A DNA stretch of 64,000 nt from Isoetes taiwanensis (taxonomy: Eukaryota > Streptophyta > Lycopodiopsida > Isoetales > Isoetaceae), in NCBI GenBank assembly GCA_021234155.1, contig JAJEKV010000011.1, positions 10,209,712-10,273,711 on the forward strand, read 5' to 3'. A program made the translations under genes and the position numbers. How positions within the stretch are numbered: position 1 is the first letter of the stretch; each line of letters starts with the position of its first letter. Positions 51,622 to 63,479 of the stretch are shown piece after piece. The notes beneath the pieces are model-generated. The model saw only the letters and a list, made by a program, of their open reading frames with translations. It made no database searches and had not been told where the DNA came from.

Positions 51622-52464
51622 AGATGCTTTAGCTTTTACTTTTTCTCCTTGTATGCAAAACGGTTAACATGCTTAAGGGTTTTCTTTACTTCAAGATTTA
51701 ACTCTAGTATATCTTTTTTAGTTTTTGGGTTGCCCCTAGGGGGGCAAACCCTTGTTTATGTGGGCTTTTGGCATATCCTAGGTATATCCTAGAATATCCC
51801 TAGGATATGCTGGTGACTGCTAAAAACCTGATGTTGGAGGTAAACTGGCGGTCGCCAGTGTTCTTGGGCGGTGTGTGGAAATCCGGATAACCGCCTTTGC
51901 CATAGCTAGATAGCTAGATCACGATACACACTCGAATTTGGGATGTTCCCTGATTGGCGGGAGGCGGACCGGCTTCGGTTGATGAATATGGCGGCACAAA
52001 TTGCAAGAGCGGTCTTGAAATGAGCAAGGCTCACGATTTTTTTCTCTAACGAGCGGTGGTTGCTTGCTATTACGATCAATCCATGATTTCTTTATTCTTG
52101 ATGCCATCCGAACAACTCCACGATTTTTGTTTATTTGCCCGCAGTTTGGCGGCATGGCAAGGCATTCTTATCTTTGATGCTCTGTTTTCGGTTCCATTTC
52201 TGCATTTTTATTCACCGTTTAGAACACCGTTCCATGCCATGCGAAAATTTAAGGGCAAAGAACCAACGAAACAAATGGAGAAATTCTTAATTCCACTTTG
52301 CACAGTTCCGCGGTTACGGCTGCCCACCAAACTTTCTTCCTTTGCATCCGAGTTTGCGGTCCAGTTTGCATATGCTACCCGGATATGCCGCAATTGCAAC
52401 CGAAGATTCTGAGTTAGTGATGTTCTTTTGCATCTCACATTCAATTCTTTGTGCTAAACTATAA
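51622..52464. other. Intergenic tract with two hairpins
   Basis: GGGTTGCCCCTAGGGGGGCAA (about 51726) and CATATCCTAGG...CCTAGGATATG (51772-51809) are inverted repeats. An ORF of 118 codons (52056-52412) has no recognisable domain. Confidence 0.5.
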
Positions 52465-52630
52465 GTACTAACTGTGCATTCATTTTCTTGAATTGTTTCC
52501 TAAAGCATCCTACTCAAAGATCCTTCCATGAGATAAATGTGTCTTGCAGCTGGTCTTCTTTAAACAATCACATTTTGAATCATACAGCAGGTGTCCTAAA
52601 ATAGCAGCACTAGCAAGATAACCCCAAAAC
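52465..52630. repeat. Dispersed repeat, copy 1
   Basis: It shares AGTACTAACTGTGCATTCAT, CTTTAAACAATCACATTTT and AGCACTAGCAAGATAACCCC-like blocks with 55513-55715. Confidence 0.7.
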
Positions 52631-52664
52631 CATCATTCAAAAAAATTGAGAATATGTCTTAATT

Positions 52665-52900
52665 TTGGTACTTTTTTCCGTCCGCGTTTTTTTTGTTTTT
52701 TTATTCCCCGTCCGCCATTTTTTTTGTTTTTTCTCTCCATCCGCCTTTCTTGTTTTCGTTTTCAATTTTCAAATTTCAGATTCCCGCCCGTCCGTTTTCC
52801 CCCCTTTTTTTCGTCTCCTATTCTTTTGCTCCCTCTCCTTATTTTTTTCCCTCCTCTAAATTCCCTTTAGTCCCTTTTCTTTTACTCCCTCTTAGCTTTT
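52665..52900 (+). repeat. Polypyrimidine low-complexity tract
   Basis: Almost only C and T (TTTTCC, CCGTCCGC, CCCTCTCC). Could be a 5' leader of a lost transcript. No gene. Confidence 0.7.
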
Positions 52901-54264
52901 AGTTGCTCCGCCTTGGTTTTTATTTTGTGTTTCTTCGTTTCTCAACAAAGAGGTCCACGCCTTTTTTACCATATCGGGTAGGTTTTCCACGGGCTTTCCA
53001 CATCGATCTTTTTCCGGGGTTTTCCATCGAGGCTTTTCCAAATCGAATGTTAACAATGGGGCGCTTGGAGCAGTGGCGGATGGAACACTGGTGGATGAAG
53101 CACTTGGAGCACAGCCCGTTATCTCTTCTGGATACTGCTAGGTATACTACCAATATCTATCTCTTCTAGATATTACTCTGTTATTGCTAGGTAGACTCGG
53201 CGGGATGGTAATAGTCCGTTCTTTGGAGAGAAGCCCTTGTAATTTTGACTTGATTCACGGTTGCTTCTTTGCAATACAAATTCGATGTTGAATCAGCCCA
53301 AAAATGCTCAAAATCACAATTATTGAAGGGGCTTTGGGATTGGGCATGATCTAACTGTCAAATCCGACCTACTTTGAAGTGTTACAATTTGCTAATTTCA
53401 AGATCAAAGCGGGGAAATTTGCTCAATTTAAATGATGTTGCGGGGATTAAAATTTGCTCAATTTCGTTGATGTTGCGGGGTTTTGTGAAGAGCCCATAGT
53501 TGAAATCGCGCTTTGGCGCGATTTGAGGTGAGTCTGGACTGAAAAAAAAAAAAAAAAAAAAAAAATTCAAAAAAAAAAAAAAAAAAAAAAAAAAAATGAA
53601 AATGCAGCTTTGGCGCGATTTGAGGTTAGCCTATTCCTTATTTTTGTCATTTTGGACATTTTTAAGGACATTTGAGAGTGATTGTCCTTGTTAAATCATC
53701 GCGCCGGTAGCGATTTTGTATTACTTTTTCCATAAAAAGTTGTTCTTTTAAGCTGTTTTGTAGGATGTTTTTGTTATTATTTTTCTCTCTAAAAGCTTTT
53801 TTTTTTAACTATTTTGTAGGACATTTTAAGTATTTTGGGCGGGATAAAATCGCATCGGGGCATTATAAAGACTCTTCCACGTTTGTAAAATCGTTTTGTT
53901 TTGACCATTTTGTAGGACATAAATTTTATTGTTTGTATAAATATTTGAGTTGAATGCATAAATGTAGTATGTTTATGTCCACAAAATCGCGCTGGCCTTG
54001 ATTTTCATTCGAAAATAAGGACTTGCTTTGCGTTTAGTTATTCAAATATACTTGTTATTTTACTCTACAAATTTCGCGGTTGCGGATAATTGTGTTTAAA
54101 ATATGCAATTTTTTAGGTTTTTATGTTGCCAAAACATAAAATTTTTAGGTTAAATTCCATCGTATTTTACAAGTTTCATCAAATTCAACACATGGTTATA
54201 TAGCTAAAATGGCCTATAATAAGCCTATTCGGCGCGATTTTGGACCAGACATAATCCCAATTTA
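52901..54264. other. Non-coding tract with a duplicated CGCGATTT hairpin
   Basis: GCTTTGGCGCGATTTGAGG occurs at about 53513 and 53609, separated by two long A runs (53540-53596). The first copy forms AAATCGCG-CTTTGG-CGCGATTT. Other 'gcgcgattt' phrases recur at 53700 and 54232. An 88-codon ORF at 52903 has no family pattern. Confidence 0.5.
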
Positions 54265-54320
54265 ATTGAATGATGGTTCCAATGATTACCTAGCAGCATG
54301 CTCCACATGTTACAATGCTG
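54265..54320. repeat. Dispersed repeat, partial copy
   Basis: CCAATGATTACCTAGCA...ATGCTCCACATG matches the end of the copy at 55513-55715. Confidence 0.65.
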
Positions 54321-55512
54321 GTGCATTAGAAAAAACTAGCTCACAGGGTTACATCTACATGCTGAAGTTGGCAGACGTTTATAGGTGGGGATCCATTTAA
54401 CAAATTTTTTCCAGTAAAGCCTATGGATATCTCATGAGAAGAAGGCTGCCAATGCAAAAGTGGTATGACAAGGGAGGATCCTGGGACTTGGACTTGACAA
54501 ATAACAATAAAGATTCCCAATTAGCAGCAAATGGGCATGGAAACAGAAATTGCAGGCCATGATGAAGAGGATCACCATAACAACAAAAGTCGACAAGCTC
54601 TCCTTCTAAATCTGCTGCTGGAAGACCATTTGTGGCATTTTTCAAGCCGCGGCGTTCTTTGAATGTTCTTCTGTTGGTCCATGTTCCATCTTTCTTTGAA
54701 GGCTTTGGGCACAGTGGTGGGCGTGGTTGCATAAATGTGTAGTTATGGGAAAGAAATCATCCTCCACAACATCCAAGACAAACAGATGCAACATCTTCAA
54801 TACCGCAATTTGTCTTCTAGAGGATCCCACAAATTGGAACATTTTGGAGATTTATTGGTGGATCTGTGTGATCGACATCAACCGCATGATCTGCTTCAAG
54901 TTGCCTAGATCCAATTCTTGGTATGTTTTCTTTGTAGAATCCTCTAGAACCTTCTTAGGAGCATAACCCATAATTTAGAACTCGCAAGATTGTCGGGCTT
55001 TCTCATTTATATCTTTTGCTTATCAATATTTTTACTTTTGGATTCCTTCACGAGAGGCCATAACAAGCATGACAAAGATGTTAACCTTATGGATGTTCTA
55101 ACTGCAGCGATTGTGAATTTCATCAATTTTGCATCTAATGAGAAAATGCATTTGTTGTTTCTTCATTATTACATTTGTTTCATCGTCATCGTATACCGAG
55201 GAGCAAATCAATTCGTTATCTTTGCTTTTCTTTTTATGATCTCATATATATCTAATATACATGGACTTTCTTGTAGAATGGTGCATGTTTTAAATTCTTG
55301 TAAAATGATGCTTATGTATTTGACAGAGAGATGGAGAAGTCTAGCCAAACTTTGCTCCTTTGTGCCTTCTAGATTCTCATTCCGCAAAAGGAATGCTCCG
55401 TCTTTGGCAATGAAGTCGGCTATGAAGCCTTGCAATTTTCTTTTGTATGGGTCAGCAAGATTGATTTTGGGCTATAGATTGAGGTTTTATGAGGTTTTAT
55501 TTAGGATTAACT
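54321..55512. other. Non-coding tract, unrecognised ORFs
   Basis: ORFs of 103 and 174 codons (54421-54732 minus; 54990-55514 plus) have no recognisable domain and no splice context. Function not assignable. Confidence 0.4.
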
Positions 55513-55715
55513 AGAAGTACTAACTGTGCATTCATTTTCATTGCGGTTATTGAGGGATGGCGGTAAAATTTTTGCCCGCACCATTAAATTTGGATTGCGG
55601 ATGAATAGGTACGCATCCTCGGTCCTCTTTAAACAATCACATTTTAAATCCATAGCGGCACTAGCAAGATAACCCCAATGATTACCTAGCAAAGATGCTC
55701 CACATGTCCGGTGGG
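55513..55715. repeat. Dispersed repeat, copy 2 (longest)
   Basis: Contains all blocks of the family seen at 52465 and 54265; type unknown. Confidence 0.7.
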
Positions 55716-56229
55716 AACAACGGCTATGGTGTAATGGAAATTGGGGTCGGTGGCTTTGTTAATCGCTTTCTAGGAATAACACCAAAGATGGCTTTGAAAC
55801 AGACTCATTTGACAAGAGCCCCATTTGCGGAGGCAAGCATCGTCCTATATTGACTACTTCTAACAAGGAAATTCTAAGGAACCGGGTGTCTTTGGCATTA
55901 TTCATTTTCTATGTCTTATGAGTATTACAATGGTGTAAGACTTTCTAATTACCGTTATGCATTAGCTCGTGGCGGGGCAAGTCTTGGTTATCTTATGGTT
56001 CTTGTCCCTAAGATAGAGGTACATTTGAAGGCAAAATATGAGAAGATAGCCGCAGCTTTTTCGATTGAGATGACATAGGTATGCGAAAGTGCACTTGCAT
56101 TAAGTTATATATCTGGATCTTAGGAATTTTATTTGTTTCATTTAGATAACATTGGTTCACACACTTGGGAAAGGGTTCTCGCCTTGCGCAGACGGTTGGT
56201 ATTTACTATGTTTTGAGTTCCTCATTTTA
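55716..56229. other. Unassigned tract, possibly 5' part of the RFC1-like relic
   Basis: One stretch near 55935-56070 reads RLSNYRYALARGGASLGYLM then KAKYEKIAAAFSIEMT. Not recognised. It precedes the RFC1-like segment in the same orientation. Confidence 0.35.
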
Positions 56230-56995
56230 AAATTTAGGAAAGGGAAGGGTAGAGGATCAGCATCCATAAAGCCCGATCTTGAAAAACCTTCTATTGCCAG
56301 AGGGGCGTGGAAGATTTGGTAAAAGGCGGGCATGGTTTCTATGGTGCGCCTCAAACAACTCCTCCACACAAAGGAGAGAAGGTTAGTATGTAAGTTTTAT
56401 GAGAATTCGGAAAATGAATGTGGCTTACAATATATTTACCTCATCTATAGGAAATCCCGGAGGGCTTGAGATAAGCTTGTTTGGCAGGGTTGACATTCGT
56501 CATTAGTGGGACACTTGATAGGTACTTACATATTAACTAGAATGGAGCTTTAATGCTGAATGCTTGTAATATATGGGGATCGTGAATGTTCAAGGCATGA
56601 CACTGTATTCTACTTTTCCAGCCGTGAGAGGGAAGAGGCAGAAGATCTTATCAAAAGATATGGTGGTCGAGTCACCTCTGCTGTCGACAAAAAAAGCGAT
56701 GCATTATATGTTATATACAATATTCTTTCTTGGATGTGAATAAATTTTAATGTCCGAAAACAGGCTATACGCTTGCGGATGAGGATGTTGGAGGACAAAA
56801 ATCTAAAAAGGCTCATGAGCTTCAATCAAGAAATATTCCCCTTGTTTTATCTCTTTTGAGACTTACGAAGGCAGATTATTGCTTGGGATTGCAGGATACC
56901 ATTTCTTAAAGAGGACAGTCTTTTGGATATGATTCGAGTATCTAGGCCCAAGTCAACAATAACAAAAAGAGTAGATTTAACACCAACTCGTAGTT
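56230..56995 (+). pseudogene. RFC1-like BRCT region, gene relic with introns
   Basis: Segments match the N-terminal part of replication factor C large subunit: a Gly/Arg-rich lead (GKGRGSASIKPDLEKPS), GFYGAPQTTPPHKGEK with a donor GTTAGT at 56381, then EIPEGL, ACLAGLTFVISGTLD-type text with a donor GTACT, REEAEDLIKRYGGRVTSAVD at 56625-56690, a GGQKSKKAHEL stretch near 56790, and IPFLKEDSLLDMIRVSRPKS at 56895-56960. BRCT order is retained, with GT-AG-like borders. At least two frameshifts make it a pseudogene. RFC1 loads PCNA at replication forks; the AAA+ part is absent here. Confidence 0.7.
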
Positions 56996-58421
56996 TGCAA
57001 AGACATGATAGGTTTTTCTTTTAAAAGGTAAGCGTGATGTGTATAGTAAAGATTGAGGCCAGAATTATCAGTGGTGTCAGAGGAATCCTAAGAAAGCACA
57101 AACAGATAAAAATATGTATAGATATGGGCCAATTCATTTTCTAAAAAAGACCTGCACGCCAGAAAGCACAATGGATTTAAAGCCCCTTAGACACGGCAAG
57201 GGAAAAAAAGGTTGAAATAGCCTAAAATATGCAAGATCCTTTAGTCCTGGTCCCCCCTTCTCTATGTGCATCTGAATTCTCGGAACTTGTGACGGTCACG
57301 AGACTTTTCTAGCCTAAATAGTGTATCTAGCCTAAATAGTGTATCCGTGACCAAAAGGACCACGATAAATTTTTTGTGTCTTATTTGCTGTTCTTGAGTT
57401 TGAATAGGCTTTCAAGCAAGCATGGCATGGCTTTACCAAAGATATTTCAACGTGTAGCGTTGCAATGGAGGGGAAATTTATGTAGCAGATTGTTTTTGCG
57501 AGGTTTTAGATCTAGCACGAAAAGAAAAAAAAGGGTATGAACTACATTTTGCATTTGCGGATCCGGTTGTGTATCTTAAATTTTCAGGTATGGCCCATTC
57601 CAAGAATGGAGAAACACTTAAAAACTCAAAAATTTGAGCTTTCAACGCTTGGGCTTCTTTGGTTTTTTGTTGTTTGACTTTGGACAAAGTTGAAGCTCTG
57701 TTATTGATGACTATTATTGTCTTTTCAATAAGGATGGTTCAACATTTCTATATTGTTTATTGTTTTGTCCCTTTTGGTGTGTGGAAAGAAGAATTAGTTT
57801 ATTTACACTTGCCCTTTTTTTAGAGGCCATATATTTGTTGCCACTTTTGTGTTGTGATAATGACTCCCACCTTGTGCCTTAACCTTAAAGCAATAAAAAG
57901 AATCCATCCATGTTCGTTCTGCTGTTAGATTCATGCACTTGAGCTTGACATATCCATTTCTTGTCACCATCCAAACTCTTGCACATTTTGATCCTTTCTC
58001 CATTTATCTTTTAATTTATAACTTGGGGCATTGTATTGTCTTTTTGCAATCAATAGATTGCACTTCAAAGGTGATGCATAATTCTTCAATGGCTACCTGG
58101 TTTAGAAGGTAGCGAACCTATCCCTAAATGATGTGCTCTTTGTGTCAAATCTATATAGTAAATGATGTAGAATTAAGTTCAAAGTTTGAGGTGCCATCCC
58201 CAATACTGCAAAGTAAACTATGTAGGGTTAAATCAAGTACACGGTTATAAGACAACACTCATGATCTAACAAGCTACAAATGAAAGTTTTAACACAAAAT
58301 GGAATAAACGGTCCAAATGTGCACAGACTATCGTCGTATTTCTCTACTTACATGACACTTTCACAAAAAGACATAGACAAAATTTATTTTCCCATACCAT
58401 GATAGGCCGAAAACTTAAACC
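56996..58421. other. Non-coding tract
   Basis: A short tandem TAGCCTAAATAGTGTATC pair lies at 57309-57345. No gene recognised. Confidence 0.4.
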
Positions 58422-58512
58422 GATGTTAGGCATCAACTACAAACAAATATCTATGTATGACTTGCCAACTGATGTTAGGCATCAACTACAAACAAATATC
58501 TATGTATGATTG
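58422..58512. repeat. 49-bp tandem repeat, about two copies
   Basis: GATGTTAGGCATCAACTACA recurs at 58422 and 58471, followed in both by AACAAATATCTATGTATGA. Confidence 0.9.
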
Positions 58513-58956
58513 GCAATGTTCTTTTCTTGGAATTGACTAGATGTGATTTTTCAGCTGAGATATGCTAGAAACTGTGTAAAGAACTGCCATGCCAAATGGT
58601 TTTCTTCTTGCCCTGTCGACTGGGATGAATTGTCAGCCATTTTTGATAGGAGACAACATTTCTCAATTCCTATAATTAAATTCATTCACTTTGCACTATT
58701 GCCAAAGTAATACATTCAAATTTGAATGGCTATTTATAATGGCTAACATTTCAACAAATGAATTAGATATTAATTTTGCTAGATTTATTTTTGTCATCTC
58801 TTAGAAGTTTACACATGAAAATGACTCCAATGCTCCATGGTCAATGTTTTAAAATAGCAATTTCGATTGATTGTAAACACATAACTTTCAAGTATGATTT
58901 AAGCCACCTTAACCTCCGGCCATAGAGGGCAACCCTCCGTGCGCAGCACCTTGTTT

Positions 58957-60880
58957 TTTTTTTTTTTGAAGGTAAGGTTGCTGTTTTTTATTGATATAAA
59001 AGTTACATACAAACAGCGTATTGTCTAGTACTATAGACTTCCCTCTACATCTTCTCCGATTGGATACTACAGGAGTGGAAGCCAATTTCCTAGACTCAAA
59101 AGGCCCTCATAGCCAAATGGAAGAATTGTAACATAACAAGTAGAGTAGAAAATAGGTACAAAACTGCCCCAAATAGAAGCATCTCTTCTCCCATGCATCC
59201 ACTACACTTGCCTTCAAAAAACCTGGCCCTATGATTAGAAATGTAAGCACATGCGTTGTGCTGCAAGCAACCTGAGCTGAAGTGGAGATAAAGCACGGAT
59301 ACAATACTTGGCCAGATGTTGACACTCGATGAAGCCCACCCCGAAATCAGCAGCTGCATTGTTGCAGAACGCAACAACAAAACTGCCTCTGAATATTAAC
59401 ATCTGTGCCTAGCCCATATGCATCTAACCCAACTGGATCTTGTCAAAACCATTGGGCCAAGAATGGGATGGTCCAAGAGTCCTCCCCCTCTGGTACCCCA
59501 TGGCCTTATCAGAACTACTACTGAAATCACCTACAAACAAACAAAGCATCCCTTGGCTGGGACAAAGGAGCACGGGCCAAACTGGTGCCCAACAACAACT
59601 TTCAGAATAAGAGAAGCCTCCAATCATGTCCAAGAGAAAAGACCATGCAATTATTACAATCTCCTATAGATCACAGATTGGTACTGCCCAATGGCCATAT
59701 TCCAAACCATAAAGCACACCCCGAGTATTGGTTCATCAGAATAGCCATCAAGAAGGTACAAATCTAAGCTATTTCAACTCGCTTTGTTAATAAAAATGGA
59801 CTTCAAACAAAGGACTATCAAAAGGCCTATAGTGACCTCTCACTCGCCTCTTCTTATGCATGATACAATACTATAGGGTGTCTGTCCATTTAGAGATGTC
59901 CACGTACAAGCAATGAAGTGCCATCCTAAAGATATTCATGTATGAGGCTCTCCATAAATGGATAAGACAGCAACCTTCTTCTTGCATATACAAATACTAT
60001 AGCTGCAAAGGCCATTATTGGTGTCCAGTTGATGTTCCCATGCAATACTGCCCATCTTATTTGGGAAGATTGACATATCAATTCTCGTTTCAATGTAGAG
60101 GGAGCAAACTATATGGACTGGAAAATTATTAGGACAACCAGCTAGGAGGAACGTGAAGAACAATAGCCAGCGGCACAAAGTAAAAGGGATGGAAAGGGAG
60201 AATACAAGTGACACTATACAAGATAGAAAAACCTAGAAAAACTGAATGAAATAGAACAGAGATGATTAGGCATGGAGAGCAAAACCTAAACAAGTGGAGC
60301 AAATGGCAACAAACAAGATGAGCCGAGCTGTGACAAAACCAGAACAAAGGCAAATAAGGGGAAAAAAAAAAGCGAATGGAAAGGTGAGAAGATGCAGGAG
60401 TAGAGGTTTCGAAAATCAGATCTGCTCAATGTAAATGGATCTGTAATGAAAATAAAACCCCAAATGGATCCACGGAAGGGAAAGAAAGATGCCAAATAAA
60501 AAATGGTAAAGCCCCAAATGGATCTACAGGAAAATAAAACCCTAGATGGATCTACAAGAAAAACAAGAATGGGGCGACAGATCTCTAAAAAAAGTAAGAG
60601 CAAATGACAGATCTACAAGAACTATGGACAAAATAAGAAAGCTCGCTGAAAAAGGACATACCCTTCACGATCCTTAGGATGAAGACAGGGAAAAAAAAGG
60701 GGCGGCAAAGTGCATCCCAAACCACAGTCTTCAAGCTCTTCCAGCATTCTGTAAACCTGTTTGATGTCTGCAAGGATTTCGGCAAGGGCCAAAAGCCCCT
60801 GCCTAACACATTTTCCTTAGGGCGGCCGCCATCGCCGGCCCGTTATCGGCCCCCTCCCTTGCAGGGAAAATCGAAATCCA
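58957..60880 (-). mobile_element. Possible poly(A) retroposon, minus strand
   Basis: A T run at 58957-58968 is followed by GAAGGTAAGG and TTTTTTATTGATATAAAA, resembling the 3' end of the retroposon at 34.4 kb. On the minus strand the far end near 60850 is GC-rich (GCCGGCGATGGCGGCCGCC), followed by repeated GATCCATTTGGGG/GATCTG phrases like a 5' leader. No target duplication or coding sequence was found, so its extent is uncertain. Confidence 0.35.
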
Positions 60881-61204
60881 TTTTTATATCTTTTTTAGTT
60901 AAAAGCTCTAAAATCCTCTTGGCAGATTCATATACAATCTATAACATTAACTTTTTTGTGGTATGAATAGATCTTGTTGAAATGGTAATTAGTTATTTGC
61001 TGAAATGGTCTTTAAACAATTTACAATGTGTCGCTAATTATTGCATAAATAAATATAACATCCCAACGTCACTAATTCATATGAGTGCATTTAAACGCAC
61101 ATTTTAAAACATACACAAAAAAAACCCCTAAACTATCTAAAAAAAAACCCTCTAAAATTTTACACTCAAACGAACTTTTGTTAAAATCTATTGTTCAAAT
61201 TTGG

Positions 61205-61325
61205 ATTTTCCGATTTGGAGAAAAACTTTTTTAGATTTTTTTAAGCTGATTTTCCTATGGTTTTGGGGGTATTAGCAATCGAAAAAGATCCCGACTATTT
61301 AAAAATCGGGAAAATTTTCCCTTTG
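61205..61325 (+). repeat. Dispersed repeat, partner of 7739-7870
   Basis: AAACTTTTTTAGATTTTTTT, then TTTTCCTATGGTTTTGGGGG and AAAAATCGGG correspond to the minus strand at 7.8 kb. Confidence 0.45.
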
Positions 61326-61399
61326 TATGATTTGGGGTTTTGGTGGATTGAAATTAATGACTGGAGAGGTGGTGTCAGGTTCGTGGCTTGATGAAATCA

Positions 61400-61868
61400 T
61401 ATCGGCATGCATGACACGATTCTAGATGACAGGATTCAGGTATATAGGGAAGACTTGAAGATTTATGATCCGTTAGGGAGTTTGTATCGATTTATAACCC
61501 CAATCTCTAATTTCTGTTGTAAATTGATCCAAAGGATCTATTGTCATAATTGTTGCCTACTTCTGTCGGTATACTAGATATTCAATTTGATTTATGATTT
61601 GGCTCTGTATGCATTTTGGCTTGTCAACTAAATTGGCATGCATGACACGATTTAGGTATATCGGAAAGGCTTGAAGATTTATGATCTGTCAGGGAGTTTG
61701 TAAACCATTTATAACCCCAATCTCTAATTTCTGTTGTAAAATTGATCCAGAGGATGTATTGTCACAGTTGTTCTCTACTTCTGTCGATGTACTGGGACGT
61801 GGGTTTAGAGATTCAATCTGATTTGTGATTTGGCTTTGTATGCATTTTGGTTTATCAACTAAATGGTC
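61400..61868. repeat. Tandem repeat of about 230 bp, two copies
   Basis: GGCATGCATGACACGATT (61404, 61633) starts each unit. Both contain CTTGAAGATTTATGATC, TTATAACCCCAATCTCTAAT and TGTATGCATTTTGG. Confidence 0.9.
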
Positions 61869-61875
61869 ATCAGCG

Positions 61876-62137
61876 CAAATCTCCTCCTTATGCCTGCATT
61901 TCTTCCATACAATATTCACTTGGACATGTTCTAGAGTTTGCGGAAATCCTGTTTCTGGATGAGCTTAGTGCTCAAAATTATGCAGGAACCCTGTTAGTGG
62001 ACACACTCAATTTTTGGTTGCATGACTACACAAAACATGGAGTTGATATGCCCATGTTTGATAGAGGACACTATTTGCTTCCGGGGTTTGATATTGATTA
62101 TTGTATTCTTCATTATGCTTTCAGTCTCTGTGCAAAG
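61876..62137 (+). other. Unidentified exon-like segment
   Basis: It is open for about 87 codons between an acceptor-like TCATCAG (61875) and a donor GTACGA (62138). The text reads GHVLEFAEILFLDELSAQNY, LLVDTLNFWLHDYTKHGVDM, FDRGHYLLPGFDIDY. It is not low-complexity and looks like real protein, but I do not recognise it. The next 60 bp run into a LINE 3' end, which may have destroyed the rest of the gene. Confidence 0.4.
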
Positions 62138-62194
62138 GTACGAGTCTTTGCTCTTGCAGTATTAGATTTAACTTTTGGCTGATCTTAGAAGAAA

Positions 62195-62385
62195 CCTGCA
62201 TCCTATTGTATCCTTTCTTACGCTAGAGCATTTTCTTCGCCCGGGCGTGTAAGTTTGTTGCGTTCCTTCTGGGTCCCATAGGCCGATTGGTCTCAGTGGA
62301 CGGAGAAAATCATTCTTCTTCTTCTTCTCCTTCTCCTTCTCCTTCTCCTTCTCCTTCTCCTTCTCCTTCTCCTTCTCCTTCTTCA
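62195..62385 (+). mobile_element. LINE 3' end, copy C, with CTTCTC tail
   Basis: TCTGGGTCCCATAGGCCGAT and TTGGTCTCAGTGGACG match the terminal block of copies A and B. The tail at 62313-62385 is (TTC)n/(CTTCTC)n instead of TTCTA. Confidence 0.7.
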
Positions 62386-62972
62386 TACATGTTCTTACCA
62401 AGACTACAATCACATTTAAAGTACAATTACATTAAAAAACCTTGTTCAAGGTAAGATCATAATTCCAAATATCCACCCTGGTTTTTAGGCCAGGCCACAT
62501 CAGGCACTCTCCAAACCATTAGCCCATATAACTTCCTGGATTTGAAAAACATATTTCGTAAAGTGTAAATCTCCAATTTTAAAGAGTAAAATGTAAATCT
62601 CAAATTATGATCATACATAGCAAAATAGATGTATAATGGTTATTTCACGATAAGTAATTATTCAACTTAGTCAATTTCAAAGTTTAGCATCCAGAATGTA
62701 AGAAATCAGATAGCAATCATAAGAATGTATAAAGTTTTCCATTTAATTTTCTAAATAGTAACAATATAAAGTATAAAGTTTAGAGTATTCACTTACAATC
62801 TTGCATAAAACACATTTGTATACATATCTTATTTGCATCACTATCAAAGTGCAACTTGTTCCATCTCTTACGTATCCAGTTATTCCATTTCCAAGTCAAC
62901 GCCAACTCTAACAGCAAAATGGAGACAATTAGAGGAGAGAACCCGTACCTGCAGCCAATCAATACACAATTC
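62386..62972. other. AT-rich spacer
   Basis: No gene or repeat recognised. Confidence 0.45.
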
Positions 62973-63173
62973 TAGAATGGGACTCGCAAGAAACCAACAA
63001 AGCGCCATAGCATAGCATAGGCTTCTCATTCATCTCAGCAGATTTTCTACAATGGTGGACAGTGGGTAGCCGCACACATGCGAACTACCCACGAAAAATA
63101 AAGGGAAAATCCAATTATATCATTTGGACCCCAAAACAAATACAATGCTAATAGATGAGTGGCTGATGTACCT

Positions 63174-63252
63174 GCCGAAAGCTTATCACCGGGATTAAAA
63201 AACCCCGCCCTTTCGGGTTTTCGAGGAAAAACCCTAGTGATAAGCCTTCGGC
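63174..63252 (-). mobile_element. LINE 3'-UTR hairpin fragment, copy D
   Basis: On the minus strand, GCCGAAGGCTTATCAC pairs with GTGATAAGCTTTCGGC around a loop containing TCCTCGAAAACCCGAAAGGG and GGGGTTTTTTAATCCCGG. The loop wording matches the hairpins of copies A and B. Confidence 0.65.
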
Positions 63253-63383
63253 AAGGGGCTTAGACAAACGTAAGGCATAGAATCGCTCCCAAAAACCCCC
63301 GCATGGAGAAGTCGAAACGGATGCCGCTCGCCAACCTGTACCTGCACATCACCAACACAACAAACGAGAAACATACCAGAGAA

Positions 63384-63434
63384 TAGCATCACCCAGCGGG
63401 TGGAAAAAAAGCATCACCCAGCGGGTGGAAAAAC
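63384..63434. repeat. 25-bp tandem duplication
   Basis: GCATCACCCAGCGGGTGGAA occurs twice in a row (63385, 63411), each with an internal CACCC/GGGTG hairpin. Confidence 0.95.
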
Positions 63435-63479
63435 ATGATAAACATAACTTGTACAATAAACAAAGAAGGGGGGGAGGGT

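Noticed and set aside
55820-56080. A separate host gene upstream of the RFC1 relic
   Set aside because: Short readable stretches only, with stops and no recognised family; left unassigned.
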